Below are positions 17,692-25,534 of a stretch of DNA of 64,000 nt, in pieces. How positions within the stretch are numbered: the stretch's first letter is position 1; each line of letters opens with the position of its first letter. The DNA is from Micrococcaceae bacterium Sec5.8 (GTDB lineage Bacteria > Actinomycetota > Actinomycetes > Actinomycetales > Micrococcaceae): the NCBI GenBank assembly GCA_039636775.1, contig CP143429.1:2232001-2296000 (forward strand), given 5' to 3'. A program made the position numbers and the translations under genes. Under the pieces are notes generated by a model. The model did not search any database and was not told the DNA's origin. It saw nothing but the letters and a program-made list of their open reading frames with translations.

Positions 17692-17839
17692 GGGGAACCC
17701 TTTCAAGTGTTGGTTCTTCGATACAAAAAGCCTAAGTTCACCGGAGGGCCGCCGCCAGAGCGCCGGGCACCCGTTTAGTTCAGACGGCCGGGCCGCCGCT
17801 AAGATCGACGCCGCCGCTGGCAGGCACTACGCTCGGCAA

Positions 17840-19297
17840 ATGGGAATCGTGCGGAAAATCATGGGCGTCCTCGCTCTCGTTCTGATCGGGCTGACAAGTG
17901 CGGGCCCGGCTGCGTTGGCCGTCACACCGGTCGACGTCGTCGTGGCGGACCAGGCGGGGGTGCTGGACCAGAACACCCTGCTGCCGGCGGTGCGGGCGAT
18001 TGATTTCTACCAGCCCACCAAGGTGGCCATCTATACCTACAACGGATCCTCGTCGGAGAACTTGAACGAGGAAGTCCTGCGGTTCGCCCGGGCCGAGCAC
18101 CCGGAGTGGATCAGCGACGACGGGCAGAAGTGGGCGAACGGGCTATTCATCTTCGCCCTGGACCCGGTGGGCCGGCATGTTGGGACGTACATGGGCGAGG
18201 ACCGCAAAGTCTCGCTGGACCAGCGGGACGACATTCAGAACGCCTCCAAGGACCTCTTTCGCGATGCCCAGTGGACAGACGGCACCATCGCCGGGATCAC
18301 CCGCGGCGCGGAACTGATTAACCAGCCGTGGTACCGCTCCACTGCCTTCCTCGTCACCGCCTGGACCACCGTGGCGGCCGCCGTCGCCGGCGCGGGGACG
18401 TGGCTGATTGTGCGGTGGCGGACCAGGGTCGGCAGCCGGAAGGAACTGGCCCGCGGCGACGCCAGCTATGCCAACGTCAGCATGGACCTGCAGGTCACCG
18501 AACTTAACGCTGAAACCATTCCGGAAGCGTCCCGCTACGGGAGCACCGTTCTGGAAAAGCACAGGACCTTCCTCGCAAAGTACAACTCGGCCACCGGCCT
18601 CTCGAACCAGGTCCACGCCATGTCGTCCCGGGACCTGGGCAAACGCCCCAACTTGAAGCTGATCCGCAGCTATGCCGATGCCGCCGCTGAACTGGATGCC
18701 CTCGACGACGTCATTGCGGACACCAACGCCCTGCTCAACCGCGGGTCCGCATGGGCGCCGGCCTGGGACCGGCAACTGGCCCCTTTCCGCGCGGATCTGG
18801 CGGCGATCGAACAGATGCTCAGTAAGCGCCACGCCCAATCCGACTCTGCAACCGCGGCAGCACTGCGTTCCTTCCGGGATGAAAGCCACCGCGAGCTCGA
18901 ACGGTGGACCTCGGAACTCGCGGCGGGCATCATCACTCCGGAGACAGCCCTCGACCGGCTGCGCGATGCCCGCACCCACCTGTCCGAGCTGCTCAAAAAC
19001 CACGCCGACACCGTCATTGCAGCTTTTGCCAAGAACGAGAAGGAGGCCAGCCTCATGCGCAACGACATGGAGAGCGCACAGGCCGGCAGCAAGGCCAAAT
19101 ACGGGCGCACCTACGAGCCCAGCATTCTGGGCACCGTATACCCCGCCTACTACTTCTTCTCGGTGCCCACTTTCAACTCCGGTTTCACCACCGGTGTGAG
19201 CAGTGTCGGCAGTGCCCGCGGCGGCGGCGGCAGCACCACCGGCTACGGGGGAAGCGGCGGCAGCTTCTCCGGTTCGGGAAGTTCGTCGAGCTTCTAG
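17840..19297 (+). CDS. Exported TPM-like / DUF5129-type protein with Gly-Ser tail
   Basis: A 485-aa envelope protein. A signal peptide (about residues 1-30, ending around AALA) is followed by a TPM-like domain (about 35-150, with VADQAGVLDQNTLL and KWANGLFIFAL), a membrane helix (about 167-190), a cytoplasmic helical region to about residue 425, and a final glycine/serine-rich tail. I place it with DUF5129-type actinobacterial proteins. TPM domains occur in membrane-associated proteins of unclear function. The first Met with a signal peptide behind it, at 17840, is taken as the start. Confidence 0.8.
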   Translation: MGIVRKIMGVLALVLIGLTSAGPAALAVTPVDVVVADQAGVLDQNTLLPAVRAIDFYQPTKVAIYTYNGSSSENLNEEVLRFARAEHPEWISDDGQKWANGLFIFALDPVGRHVGTYMGEDRKVSLDQRDDIQNASKDLFRDAQWTDGTIAGITRGAELINQPWYRSTAFLVTAWTTVAAAVAGAGTWLIVRWRTRVGSRKELARGDASYANVSMDLQVTELNAETIPEASRYGSTVLEKHRTFLAKYNSATGLSNQVHAMSSRDLGKRPNLKLIRSYADAAAELDALDDVIADTNALLNRGSAWAPAWDRQLAPFRADLAAIEQMLSKRHAQSDSATAAALRSFRDESHRELERWTSELAAGIITPETALDRLRDARTHLSELLKNHADTVIAAFAKNEKEASLMRNDMESAQAGSKAKYGRTYEPSILGTVYPAYYFFSVPTFNSGFTTGVSSVGSARGGGGSTTGYGGSGGSFSGSGSSSSF

Positions 19298-19321
19298 CAC
19301 GCCTCCCCAGCGGTCGACGGC

Positions 19322-19352
19322 GGACCCGCCGCCAGGGAGCCACGGCGGGTCC
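19322..19352. terminator. Terminator between the TPM-like and serine hydrolase genes
   Basis: A perfect 10-bp stem (19322-19331 with 19343-19352) encloses an 11-base loop in the 72-bp gap between two convergent genes. Confidence 0.65.
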
Positions 19353-19369
19353 TGCAGGAGGATGGTCCG

Positions 19370-20377
19370 TCAGAAGAGGCCGGCGGTGACCGTGGTGGTG
19401 AGCTGGTGGATAACCCGCGTCCGGGCCGCCATGTCTGATAAGTCCCTGCCCTGGGTGTACACCACGAAGACGTAGGCCTTGTCCCCCTTCACGAGAATGC
19501 CCGCGTCGTGCAGGTATCCGTTCAGCAGCCCGTATTTGTGAAAGACGGTGACCCCGGGGGGCACGGCGGCCGGAATCAGGGTTTCGACGTTGGTTTTCTG
19601 CATGTAGGACAGCAGCTGCCGGGTGTTCTCTGCGTTGAGCAGCCTGCCGCTGTAGAGCTCCGTCAGAGTTTTCGCCATCTCCGCGGGCGTGAGGCTGTTG
19701 ACCGACCGGTCGTAGGGGATGTCCAGGCCGGCGGCATAGTTCGTCAGGGCGCGGGCACCAATCGCGGCCATGATCAAGGCCCACGAATCATTGTTGCTTT
19801 GCTGGACCATTTGCCGGATCTGCTGTCCGGAGGTGGAAGCCCCCATCCGCGCCCCCAGAGAGGCTTTGCCGGTTTCCACCAGGTGGTAATACGACGCCGC
19901 GGCCAGGATTTTAGCGGTGCTGGCAGCAACGAACTTGTTCTTCGCCCCATACTCGTGGACCGCTCCGTCCGCCACATCCACGAGGGCCACGCCCACCCGA
20001 TAGGCCCTGTTGGATTGGATGACGTCGTTGATCTCCTCATCCAGCGCCGGACCAATCGCGGGCGGGGGAGGAACGACGGCGGCGGCGGACGGCGCCGGGG
20101 CCGGGGCCGGGGGCGGGGGCGATGGCACGGTCGGGGCGCCGGCGGCAGTCGCTGACGTTGCGGCGGGAGCCGGCGGTTCGGCGAAGACGGGCTCCCGGGC
20201 CTGGATGGTGGCGTAGATGGTGGCGGCCGAGATCAAGGCGAGGACGGCCACCAGCACCACCAGGAGGTGCGGGCGGAACCGGTCAGGAGCTCCGGGCAGG
20301 CGCCGGCCGGCCCGTCGGGCTGACGTGGACGTGTGCCGGCCACTGCTGAAGTGCCGGCCGGGACCCCATGACTGCAT
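19370..20377 (-). CDS. Membrane-anchored serine hydrolase (class A beta-lactamase-like)
   Basis: A 335-aa protein: cytoplasmic basic N-terminus, one membrane helix (about residues 37-56), an Ala/Pro-rich linker (about 65-108) and an extracytoplasmic penicillin-recognising domain. The catalytic S-x-x-K is STAK at residues 153-156. An S-x-N-like SNND segment follows, and the K-T/S-G box is replaced by HKYG, which suggests a weak or altered activity compared with true beta-lactamases. Peptidoglycan-related or esterase activity is possible. Confidence 0.85.
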   Translation of the reverse strand: MQSWGPGRHFSSGRHTSTSARRAGRRLPGAPDRFRPHLLVVLVAVLALISAATIYATIQAREPVFAEPPAPAATSATAAGAPTVPSPPPPAPAPAPSAAAVVPPPPAIGPALDEEINDVIQSNRAYRVGVALVDVADGAVHEYGAKNKFVAASTAKILAAASYYHLVETGKASLGARMGASTSGQQIRQMVQQSNNDSWALIMAAIGARALTNYAAGLDIPYDRSVNSLTPAEMAKTLTELYSGRLLNAENTRQLLSYMQKTNVETLIPAAVPPGVTVFHKYGLLNGYLHDAGILVKGDKAYVFVVYTQGRDLSDMAARTRVIHQLTTTVTAGLF

Positions 20378-20664
20378 AGGTACTCATCCCCGGAACAGGG
20401 TCGGGTGTGAGCCGGTGACTCCTGCCACGGGCGGGCTCGCAGGCATGCTCTACCTCCGAAAACGTGGGTCCGTGGATGGGTTTAAACTTCCCCACATCTT
20501 TCTCCCAACCGTGCCTCAATGCAAGCCCGGACCTTGTAGAAACCTTGGACCCGTCCATCAGTGCTGAAAGCCGCACCATGCTTTCCCTGCCCCGGCAGGG
20601 GTTCCCGGAGTACGCTGAAACTCCCCGTCCGCCGAGAGTCCGCAGCGCCGCAAAGGAGAACGCA
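20378..20664. other. Intergenic region between divergent serine hydrolase and RibD-like genes
   Basis: This 287-bp stretch should hold both divergent promoters. I see no gene, no convincing palindrome and no RNA structure. Reading frames that cross it lack ribosome-binding sites. Confidence 0.5.
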
Positions 20665-21252
20665 ATGCGCAAGGTGGTATTTATGATGCAGGTATCCCTC
20701 GATGGCTTCATCGAGGGTCCGGAGCGGGACCTGGGCTGGCATCGGGTGGATGATGAGCTGCACCGGCACTTCAACAGCGAGCTCCGGACCATGGGCGCTT
20801 TCCTGGACGGGCGTGTCATGTATCAGCTGATGGCCGATTTCTGGCCGACGGCGGACCAGGACCCGCTGAGCACTCCCCCGGTGGTCGAGTTCGCACAGAT
20901 CTGGCGGGACATGCCCAAGATCGTCTACTCCAGGACCCTGGACAAAGCCGACTGGAACGCCCGGGTGGTGCGCGACGTCGTCGTGGATGAGGTGATGGAG
21001 CTCAAGGAGCAACCCGGCGGTGACCTCGCGTTAAGCGGTTCGGACCTCGCGGCGACTTTCCGTCACTTGGGCCTGATTGATGAGTACCGGGTCTACGTAC
21101 ATCCGGTTCTCGTGGGACGGGGCAAGCCGCTGTTCCAGGCCGCCGATGACACTACCTCGCTGCAGCTGCTGGACACCCGCGCCTTCGGCAACGGCGTGGT
21201 GCTGCTGCGCTACGGCGTCAACCCCGGCGCCGGGGACGCAGAAGGCCGGTGA
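20665..21252 (+). CDS. Dihydrofolate reductase family protein (RibD C-terminal fold)
   Basis: A 195-aa protein with the RibD_C/DHFR-like fold: VVFMMQVSLDGFIEG at the N-terminus, then TMGAFLDGRVMY, a central KIVYSRTLD, GGDLALSGSDLAATF for nucleotide binding, and DEYRVYVHPVLVGRG. Such stand-alone members are NADPH-dependent reductases of unknown substrate. AAGGAG precedes the ATG at 20665 by about 7 bases, which fixes the start although the frame is open upstream. Confidence 0.9.
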   Translation: MRKVVFMMQVSLDGFIEGPERDLGWHRVDDELHRHFNSELRTMGAFLDGRVMYQLMADFWPTADQDPLSTPPVVEFAQIWRDMPKIVYSRTLDKADWNARVVRDVVVDEVMELKEQPGGDLALSGSDLAATFRHLGLIDEYRVYVHPVLVGRGKPLFQAADDTTSLQLLDTRAFGNGVVLLRYGVNPGAGDAEGR

Positions 21253-21312
21253 TCAGCTGCCCCCAAGGCAACCGATCAACCGGCCCGCTGTACGCAGAGC
21301 TACAAGGTGGTG

Positions 21313-22086
21313 CTAGCCGGCGCGGACGAACGTTACGGGGCCGGTTGCGGTCAGCCAGGACAGCGGGTGGGCCATGGTGGCGTTGACGCCGTTCATGCCG
21401 CCGCTGATGGCCTGGCCGTTGCCGGCGTAGATGGCAACGTGGCCGGACTGGACAATGATGTCGCCGGGCTGAGGGGCGCCGACGACCGTGCCGTAGTTCA
21501 GGAAAGCCCGCGGTCCGATGTCACCGACCGGGATGCCGGCAGCGTTCAGGGCCTTCTCCACCATGGCGGTGCAGTCCTGGGTGATGCCGATCTGGCCGTA
21601 GGCGACGGCCAGCAGCGTGGCGTTGACGCCGCCTGCTGCCGCGGCCGGAGCCGGAGCCGCGGCCGGGGCCGGGGCGGGGGCAGCCTGAACCTTGACGGTG
21701 GCCTTGGCTGCGGCGGGTGCCGCGGCCGGGGCCACTGCCGCGGCACGGATCGGCGCCGCTGCTGCGACAGCGGCCTTCGGAGCGGCCACCGGCTGGGGCG
21801 CCTCGACGGGCTTGGGTGCCTCAACGACCGGAGCCGGGGTGGTCACTACGGCCGGACGCTCGAAGGTGATCTGTACGGCGGAGTCGGCCATAACCGGCGC
21901 GGACACGGCGCCCTGAACGTCGACGGACGACGCCGGTGCGGAGTCGCGCTGGGCGGGAGCCTCGGCTGCATTTGCGGCCAGGGCACCGCTGAGCACCATT
22001 CCTGATGTGGCGACGAGAACTGCGGCCTGGCGGCCGATGGTGCCGGCGGAAACGCGTTTGGGCGCACGGGTATTGCTAAAAGTCAT
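21313..22086 (-). CDS. Exported NlpC/P60-family cell wall protein under c-di-AMP riboswitch control
   Basis: A 257-aa exported protein: signal peptide (about 1-41), a long Ala/Pro/Val-rich linker (about 80-152) and a C-terminal NlpC/P60 domain. The catalytic pair is Cys172 in ITQDCTAMV and His216 in QSGHVAIYAG; the third polar residue is not obvious. It probably hydrolyses peptidoglycan stem peptides. The upstream leader carries a c-di-AMP riboswitch, a known arrangement for actinobacterial wall hydrolases. The ATG at 22086 begins the signal peptide; the longer frame runs into the riboswitch. Confidence 0.9.
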   Translation of the reverse strand: MTFSNTRAPKRVSAGTIGRQAAVLVATSGMVLSGALAANAAEAPAQRDSAPASSVDVQGAVSAPVMADSAVQITFERPAVVTTPAPVVEAPKPVEAPQPVAAPKAAVAAAAPIRAAAVAPAAAPAAAKATVKVQAAPAPAPAAAPAPAAAAGGVNATLLAVAYGQIGITQDCTAMVEKALNAAGIPVGDIGPRAFLNYGTVVGAPQPGDIIVQSGHVAIYAGNGQAISGGMNGVNATMAHPLSWLTATGPVTFVRAG

Positions 22087-22094
22087 TGAAGGAG

Positions 22095-22225
22095 CCTCTC
22101 CCAATGCCTGCGAGGTGAGCTGTCGGATTCGGATGGGAGTCACCCGGCCGCACGCGGGCCCGATCGTTACGGGCTGTGCGGCTTCACCCCAAGACCCCTG
22201 AAAAACAGCGGGTCAAAATGTGGTT
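22095..22225 (-). promoter_or_regulatory. Cyclic di-AMP riboswitch (ydaO-yuaA motif)
   Basis: Read on the minus strand, the leader contains the conserved blocks of the ydaO motif in order: GGGGTGAAGCCGCA (about 22174-22187), GGGTGACTCCCATCCGAAT and CCGACAGCTCACCTCGCAGGC, ending in GGGAGAGG just upstream of the NlpC/P60 start. In actinobacteria this class sits before cell-wall hydrolase and resuscitation-factor genes and switches them off when c-di-AMP is high. The 3' end overlaps the probable ribosome-binding site, suggesting control of translation; exact limits are approximate. Confidence 0.85.
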
Positions 22226-22459
22226 TCCCCGTCTCTGCCGGACGTTGCTGCGAGTTGTCCCCGGGCCGCGGCAGAGTTAGGCAATCGGCTGGGGAGAGCC
22301 CGTCTCGGAAACAACAGGCACCCATCAACGGTAACGGAACGATCACAGCCTGTCACATCGAGGTGACGGCGGGGACGGTGCGTCCGGCAGCGTGGCTCCC
22401 GTTTCAGCCCGGGGCGTAAGGTGATGCCATCACCGTATCCTCGACGCGGGAGGCCCACT

Positions 22460-22729
22460 ATGAACACCATCAACGTCCCACGGCACCGTGTGGCGATTTG
22501 CCAGCTCAGCACGCAGCCAGCTGAGGATTTCAACGTCAACACCGAGCTGCTGGTCCTGGATGACGGGGAGGTCCACGTCTCCACCTGGGACGCGGAACCA
22601 CGCGATGGGGGCTTCGACGTCCACGTGCTGAATGACCGCGTGGACGCCCTCGGATTCATGGTGGTCACCGATTGGGAGTTCCTGGACGAAAAGGCCTACG
22701 CGGTGGTGGAGCGCCGCCCGGCAGGCTAA
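22460..22729 (+). CDS. Small hypothetical protein (89 aa)
   Basis: Acidic soluble protein with no recognised family. It begins MNTINVPRHRVAICQLST and has a regular beta pattern (NTELLVLDDGEVHVSTWD). The ATG at 22460 has a strong GGGAGG site eight bases upstream, which makes it a believable gene despite its size. Confidence 0.75.
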   Translation: MNTINVPRHRVAICQLSTQPAEDFNVNTELLVLDDGEVHVSTWDAEPRDGGFDVHVLNDRVDALGFMVVTDWEFLDEKAYAVVERRPAG

Positions 22730-22753
22730 AAAACCCCGGGGCGGAGTTGACGC

Positions 22754-23395
22754 CTAGAAATTCAGCTCCGGCCGGTGCTTGGCCATCTCTGCGAGCACCA
22801 GGGTGACCGCCCCCGCGGCATCCGCATCCCCGTCCCGTCGTTCCGGTGGCTCCATCAGCACCGAGCGGGCGTGTCGGACGAACCGGGACCAGTCTCCCGC
22901 ACCGGCGCGCAACCCAGGCAACGGAGACAGCACGGCCGCGCGGCGAAGCCAGGCATCGGGGTCCCGCACCCAGCGGTCCAGGACGCTGTCGGCACGGACC
23001 CTCCCCGGGACGTCGAGTCCGCCGACCAGCGGCCCGACGACGTCGAGCGCCAGCGGATCCACCAGCGCGCCCAGCCGGGCGGTGCGCACGAAGCCCTCGA
23101 TCCGGGTCAGGTCAGTATTGGTCAGCATGCGGACCTTTGACTGCAGGAGCACGACGGCGGCGAGGCGGCGTTCGAAGACGGGCACCTCCCACAACTCAGA
23201 GCTCAACGCGGTGATTTCATCGTGCGTCAGGTCCTGATGCCGGCGCAGGGTGTCGCGGACCGTCCCACGCACAGCTCCGACGGACGAGCCGTAGTATCGG
23301 TGACCGCTGCCGAACCGTCCTTCCGCTTCCTCAGCACGGCTCCACGATGACTCGCGTTGAAGCGCTATGTCAATGAAATCGCCGGCTTCGCTCAT
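22754..23395 (-). CDS. AlkD-like DNA alkylation repair protein
   Basis: A 213-aa helical (HEAT-like repeat) protein related to the DNA glycosylase AlkD. Seen are the helix pairs typical of the family, such as HDEITALSSELWEVPVFERRLAAVVLL and the WVRDPDAWLRRAAVL segment, which in AlkD carries Trp, Asp and Arg residues of the DNA-binding cleft. It would excise positively charged alkylated bases. The ATG at 23395 is used since the open frame beyond it runs antisense into the universal stress protein gene. Confidence 0.83.
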   Translation of the reverse strand: MSEAGDFIDIALQRESSWSRAEEAEGRFGSGHRYYGSSVGAVRGTVRDTLRRHQDLTHDEITALSSELWEVPVFERRLAAVVLLQSKVRMLTNTDLTRIEGFVRTARLGALVDPLALDVVGPLVGGLDVPGRVRADSVLDRWVRDPDAWLRRAAVLSPLPGLRAGAGDWSRFVRHARSVLMEPPERRDGDADAAGAVTLVLAEMAKHRPELNF

Positions 23396-23447
23396 GCGGC
23401 CATTCTTCCGCACCCCGGATCCGGTTCCGGTGCACCGGCGGCCGCCC

Positions 23448-23906
23448 TCAGGAAGTCCTGGGCCGGACCACCAGGACAGGGCACGGTGCATGATTGATGA
23501 TTTGCGTTGCCACCGACCCCACATGCAGGCCGGAAAAGCCGCCGTGCCCCCGGGAGCCAACCACCACCAGATCAGCATCCTGGGCGGCTTCCAGGAGGGC
23601 AGAGGCCGCCGAATCATTCTGGACGACCAGGCCGGTGGCGGACACCCCCGCCTTCTCAACGAATGTCAGGGCAGCAGCCTGCATGGTCTCCGCTGCTCGT
23701 TGGGGGGAATCTTGCGTTACGACCTCGCCCGCGGCCGTTTCCAGCAGCGCCGGGTACCAGGAGAGCGGGGACTTCGCCCAGGCTGTGAGAAGACGGATTT
23801 CGCCGTTCCGCTGTGTGGCTTCGTCAACGGCCCACCTGAGGGCGTTGTGGGAATTCTCGGAACCGTCAAACCCGACAACAATCACGAACGAACCTGTACT
23901 GGTCAT
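23448..23906 (-). CDS. Universal stress protein (UspA family)
   Basis: A single-domain, 152-aa Usp with FVIVVGFDGSENSHNALRWA at the N-terminus and the ATP-binding motif G-2x-G-9x-G-(S/T) seen as GSRGHGGFSGLHVGS near residues 117-131. It should bind ATP and help in stress or dormancy responses. It lies 52 bases upstream of the AlkD-like gene on the same strand, so they may be co-transcribed. Confidence 0.95.
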   Translation of the reverse strand: MTSTGSFVIVVGFDGSENSHNALRWAVDEATQRNGEIRLLTAWAKSPLSWYPALLETAAGEVVTQDSPQRAAETMQAAALTFVEKAGVSATGLVVQNDSAASALLEAAQDADLVVVGSRGHGGFSGLHVGSVATQIINHAPCPVLVVRPRTS

Positions 23907-24034
23907 GTCTCTTCCGTTCCCTTGCCTCTCGTGAGCAGCGTGGACTCTTCAGTGTCTGCGGGCGCGAAAGTCAGTGTCAAGGTGCGCACGACCCGATTTT
24001 CACCGCTCCCACCGGGCGGCGCAGCCGACGCCTT

Positions 24035-24547
24035 CTAGAGGGTGCGGGCCGGATCCAAGCCCTTCGCGTACGCTGCCTGCCCCGCGTGCTGGAGGCAGTC
24101 GGCGATTGTGCTGACCAGCCGCACTGCGAGGGTGACGGGCGGGTTCCAGCGCGTATCGATGACACGATCCATGTCCTCGTCGCCAAGGGATTGAAGGAAC
24201 GCCACGCTCTGGCGGTGCACGGCGTCGTAGTATTCCAGCAGGAGCTCCGCCGGGACCTTGACGGCGTCCACCTTCTCGGACGAATGGCCGTAGCCGGTGT
24301 CGCCCTCGGGCAGGGGCAGATCGAACCGGCCGACGAACCCCTGCGCGGTCCACACCTGTTCAAGGCCGGAGGCGCCGGCGAGCTGTGCGTCCTCGACCCG
24401 GCTGAGATGCCAGACCAGCCACGCCACGGAGTTGCCGTTGCCGGCGGGCCGGCGGAGCAGGGCGTCCCCGTCCACCCCGTCGAGGGTGGCGGCCACTGCT
24501 TCGCGGATCCGGCCGAAGGCGTCCAACAGCAGTTCCTTGGATTTCAT
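24035..24547 (-). CDS. DinB-family / mycothiol transferase-like protein
   Basis: A 170-aa four-helix protein of the DinB/DUF664 superfamily. Metal-binding histidines are suggested by WLVWHLSRVEDAQ (first His), DAVHRQS (second) and CLQHAGQAAY (third). Actinobacterial members use mycothiol as thiol cofactor in conjugation or isomerisation reactions; the substrate of this one is unknown. It fits a genome that also carries mycoredoxin and mycothiol-dependent formaldehyde oxidation. Confidence 0.85.
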   Translation of the reverse strand: MKSKELLLDAFGRIREAVAATLDGVDGDALLRRPAGNGNSVAWLVWHLSRVEDAQLAGASGLEQVWTAQGFVGRFDLPLPEGDTGYGHSSEKVDAVKVPAELLLEYYDAVHRQSVAFLQSLGDEDMDRVIDTRWNPPVTLAVRLVSTIADCLQHAGQAAYAKGLDPARTL

Positions 24548-24580
24548 CGTGTCCCCTCATCGTGCGTCGTCGCTGAATCC

Positions 24581-25451
24581 TCATGCTTGCACGGAGAGCG
24601 CACCGCCGGATAGGGCACTTCCCGACGACGGGCAGAGGACCATCGCGGATCCGCCCCCGCGCCGCACAGGCCCGGCGGCCGCCACCATGGCGCCCTCGGG
24701 CCTGAACTCGGTGGCCGTCGCGGCGCCGCGATGGCCCCAGAGACGGTCATGCCGAGGTCCACGCGGTTCAGGATCGTTTGCAGGACGGTGGTGATGATCG
24801 TCGAACCGCCGGGGAAACCGGGCGCGAGGAACGGCGTGCCTTCCTCGAGGATGATGGTCGGCGCCATGGACGAGCGCGGGCGCTTGCCCGGTTCGATCCG
24901 GTTCGGGTCTGCCTCCTCGTACACGGCGGAGAAATCTGTGAGCTCGTTGTAGAGCAGGAAACCGCAGCCGGGGACCACTATGCCGGATCCGCCGGTCTGT
25001 TCGATCGTCAGCGTGTACTCGACAACGTTTCCCCACTTATCCGCGACGGTCAGGTTGGTCGTCGAAATGTTCTCGGTATCCAGCTCACTGGCGGCCACGG
25101 CCACGGCGCGGCCGCCGGGCACACGCCGTCGTACGCTGACAGCTCCCCCGGGGCGACGGGCTCCACGGCGGCCTGCCGCGGATCGATCCGGCAGGCGCGC
25201 TCCTTGCCGAACAGCGGATCGGTGAACGCGGCGGTGGGGACGTCGCCGAACGCCGGATCGCCCACGTACTTACCGCGGTCCGCGAAGGCGAGCGCGCTCG
25301 CCTCAAGGTATTGGTGCAAGGCACCGGCCGCTGCCTGCTCCGCGGGGTTGGCCTGGGACGCCGCAGGTGACCAGCGCGTGAAGCGGTACGGCTGGCCCGT
25401 GGCGGAATCAACGAACGCATCGCGCGGCATGCCCGGCGGTGACTCGTACAA
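24581..25451 (-). pseudogene. Broken gamma-glutamyltransferase gene
   Basis: Remains of a gamma-glutamyltranspeptidase. The piece at about 25110-25451 encodes part of the large subunit (ASALAFADRGKYVGDPAF, then ELSAYDG). After a frameshift near 25105-25125, the small subunit appears with the nucleophile region STTNLTVADKWGNVVEYTL, the IEQTGGSGIVVPG loop and the APGFPGGS segment. After VSGAIAAPR near 24725 the frame is lost again, and the next frame shows a typical C-terminus (AAAGPVRRGGGSAMVLCP), so an internal stretch of small subunit is missing. The N-terminal half of the large subunit is also gone. About 290 codons remain of a normal 550-620. Confidence 0.88.
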
Positions 25452-25534
25452 ACCTCCGTGTGGCTGGCGGGCCGATTCAGCCGGGCCGATTCACTTGGGT
25501 AGTGCGCGGGCCGTGCCCCCGCTACAGTCAGCAC

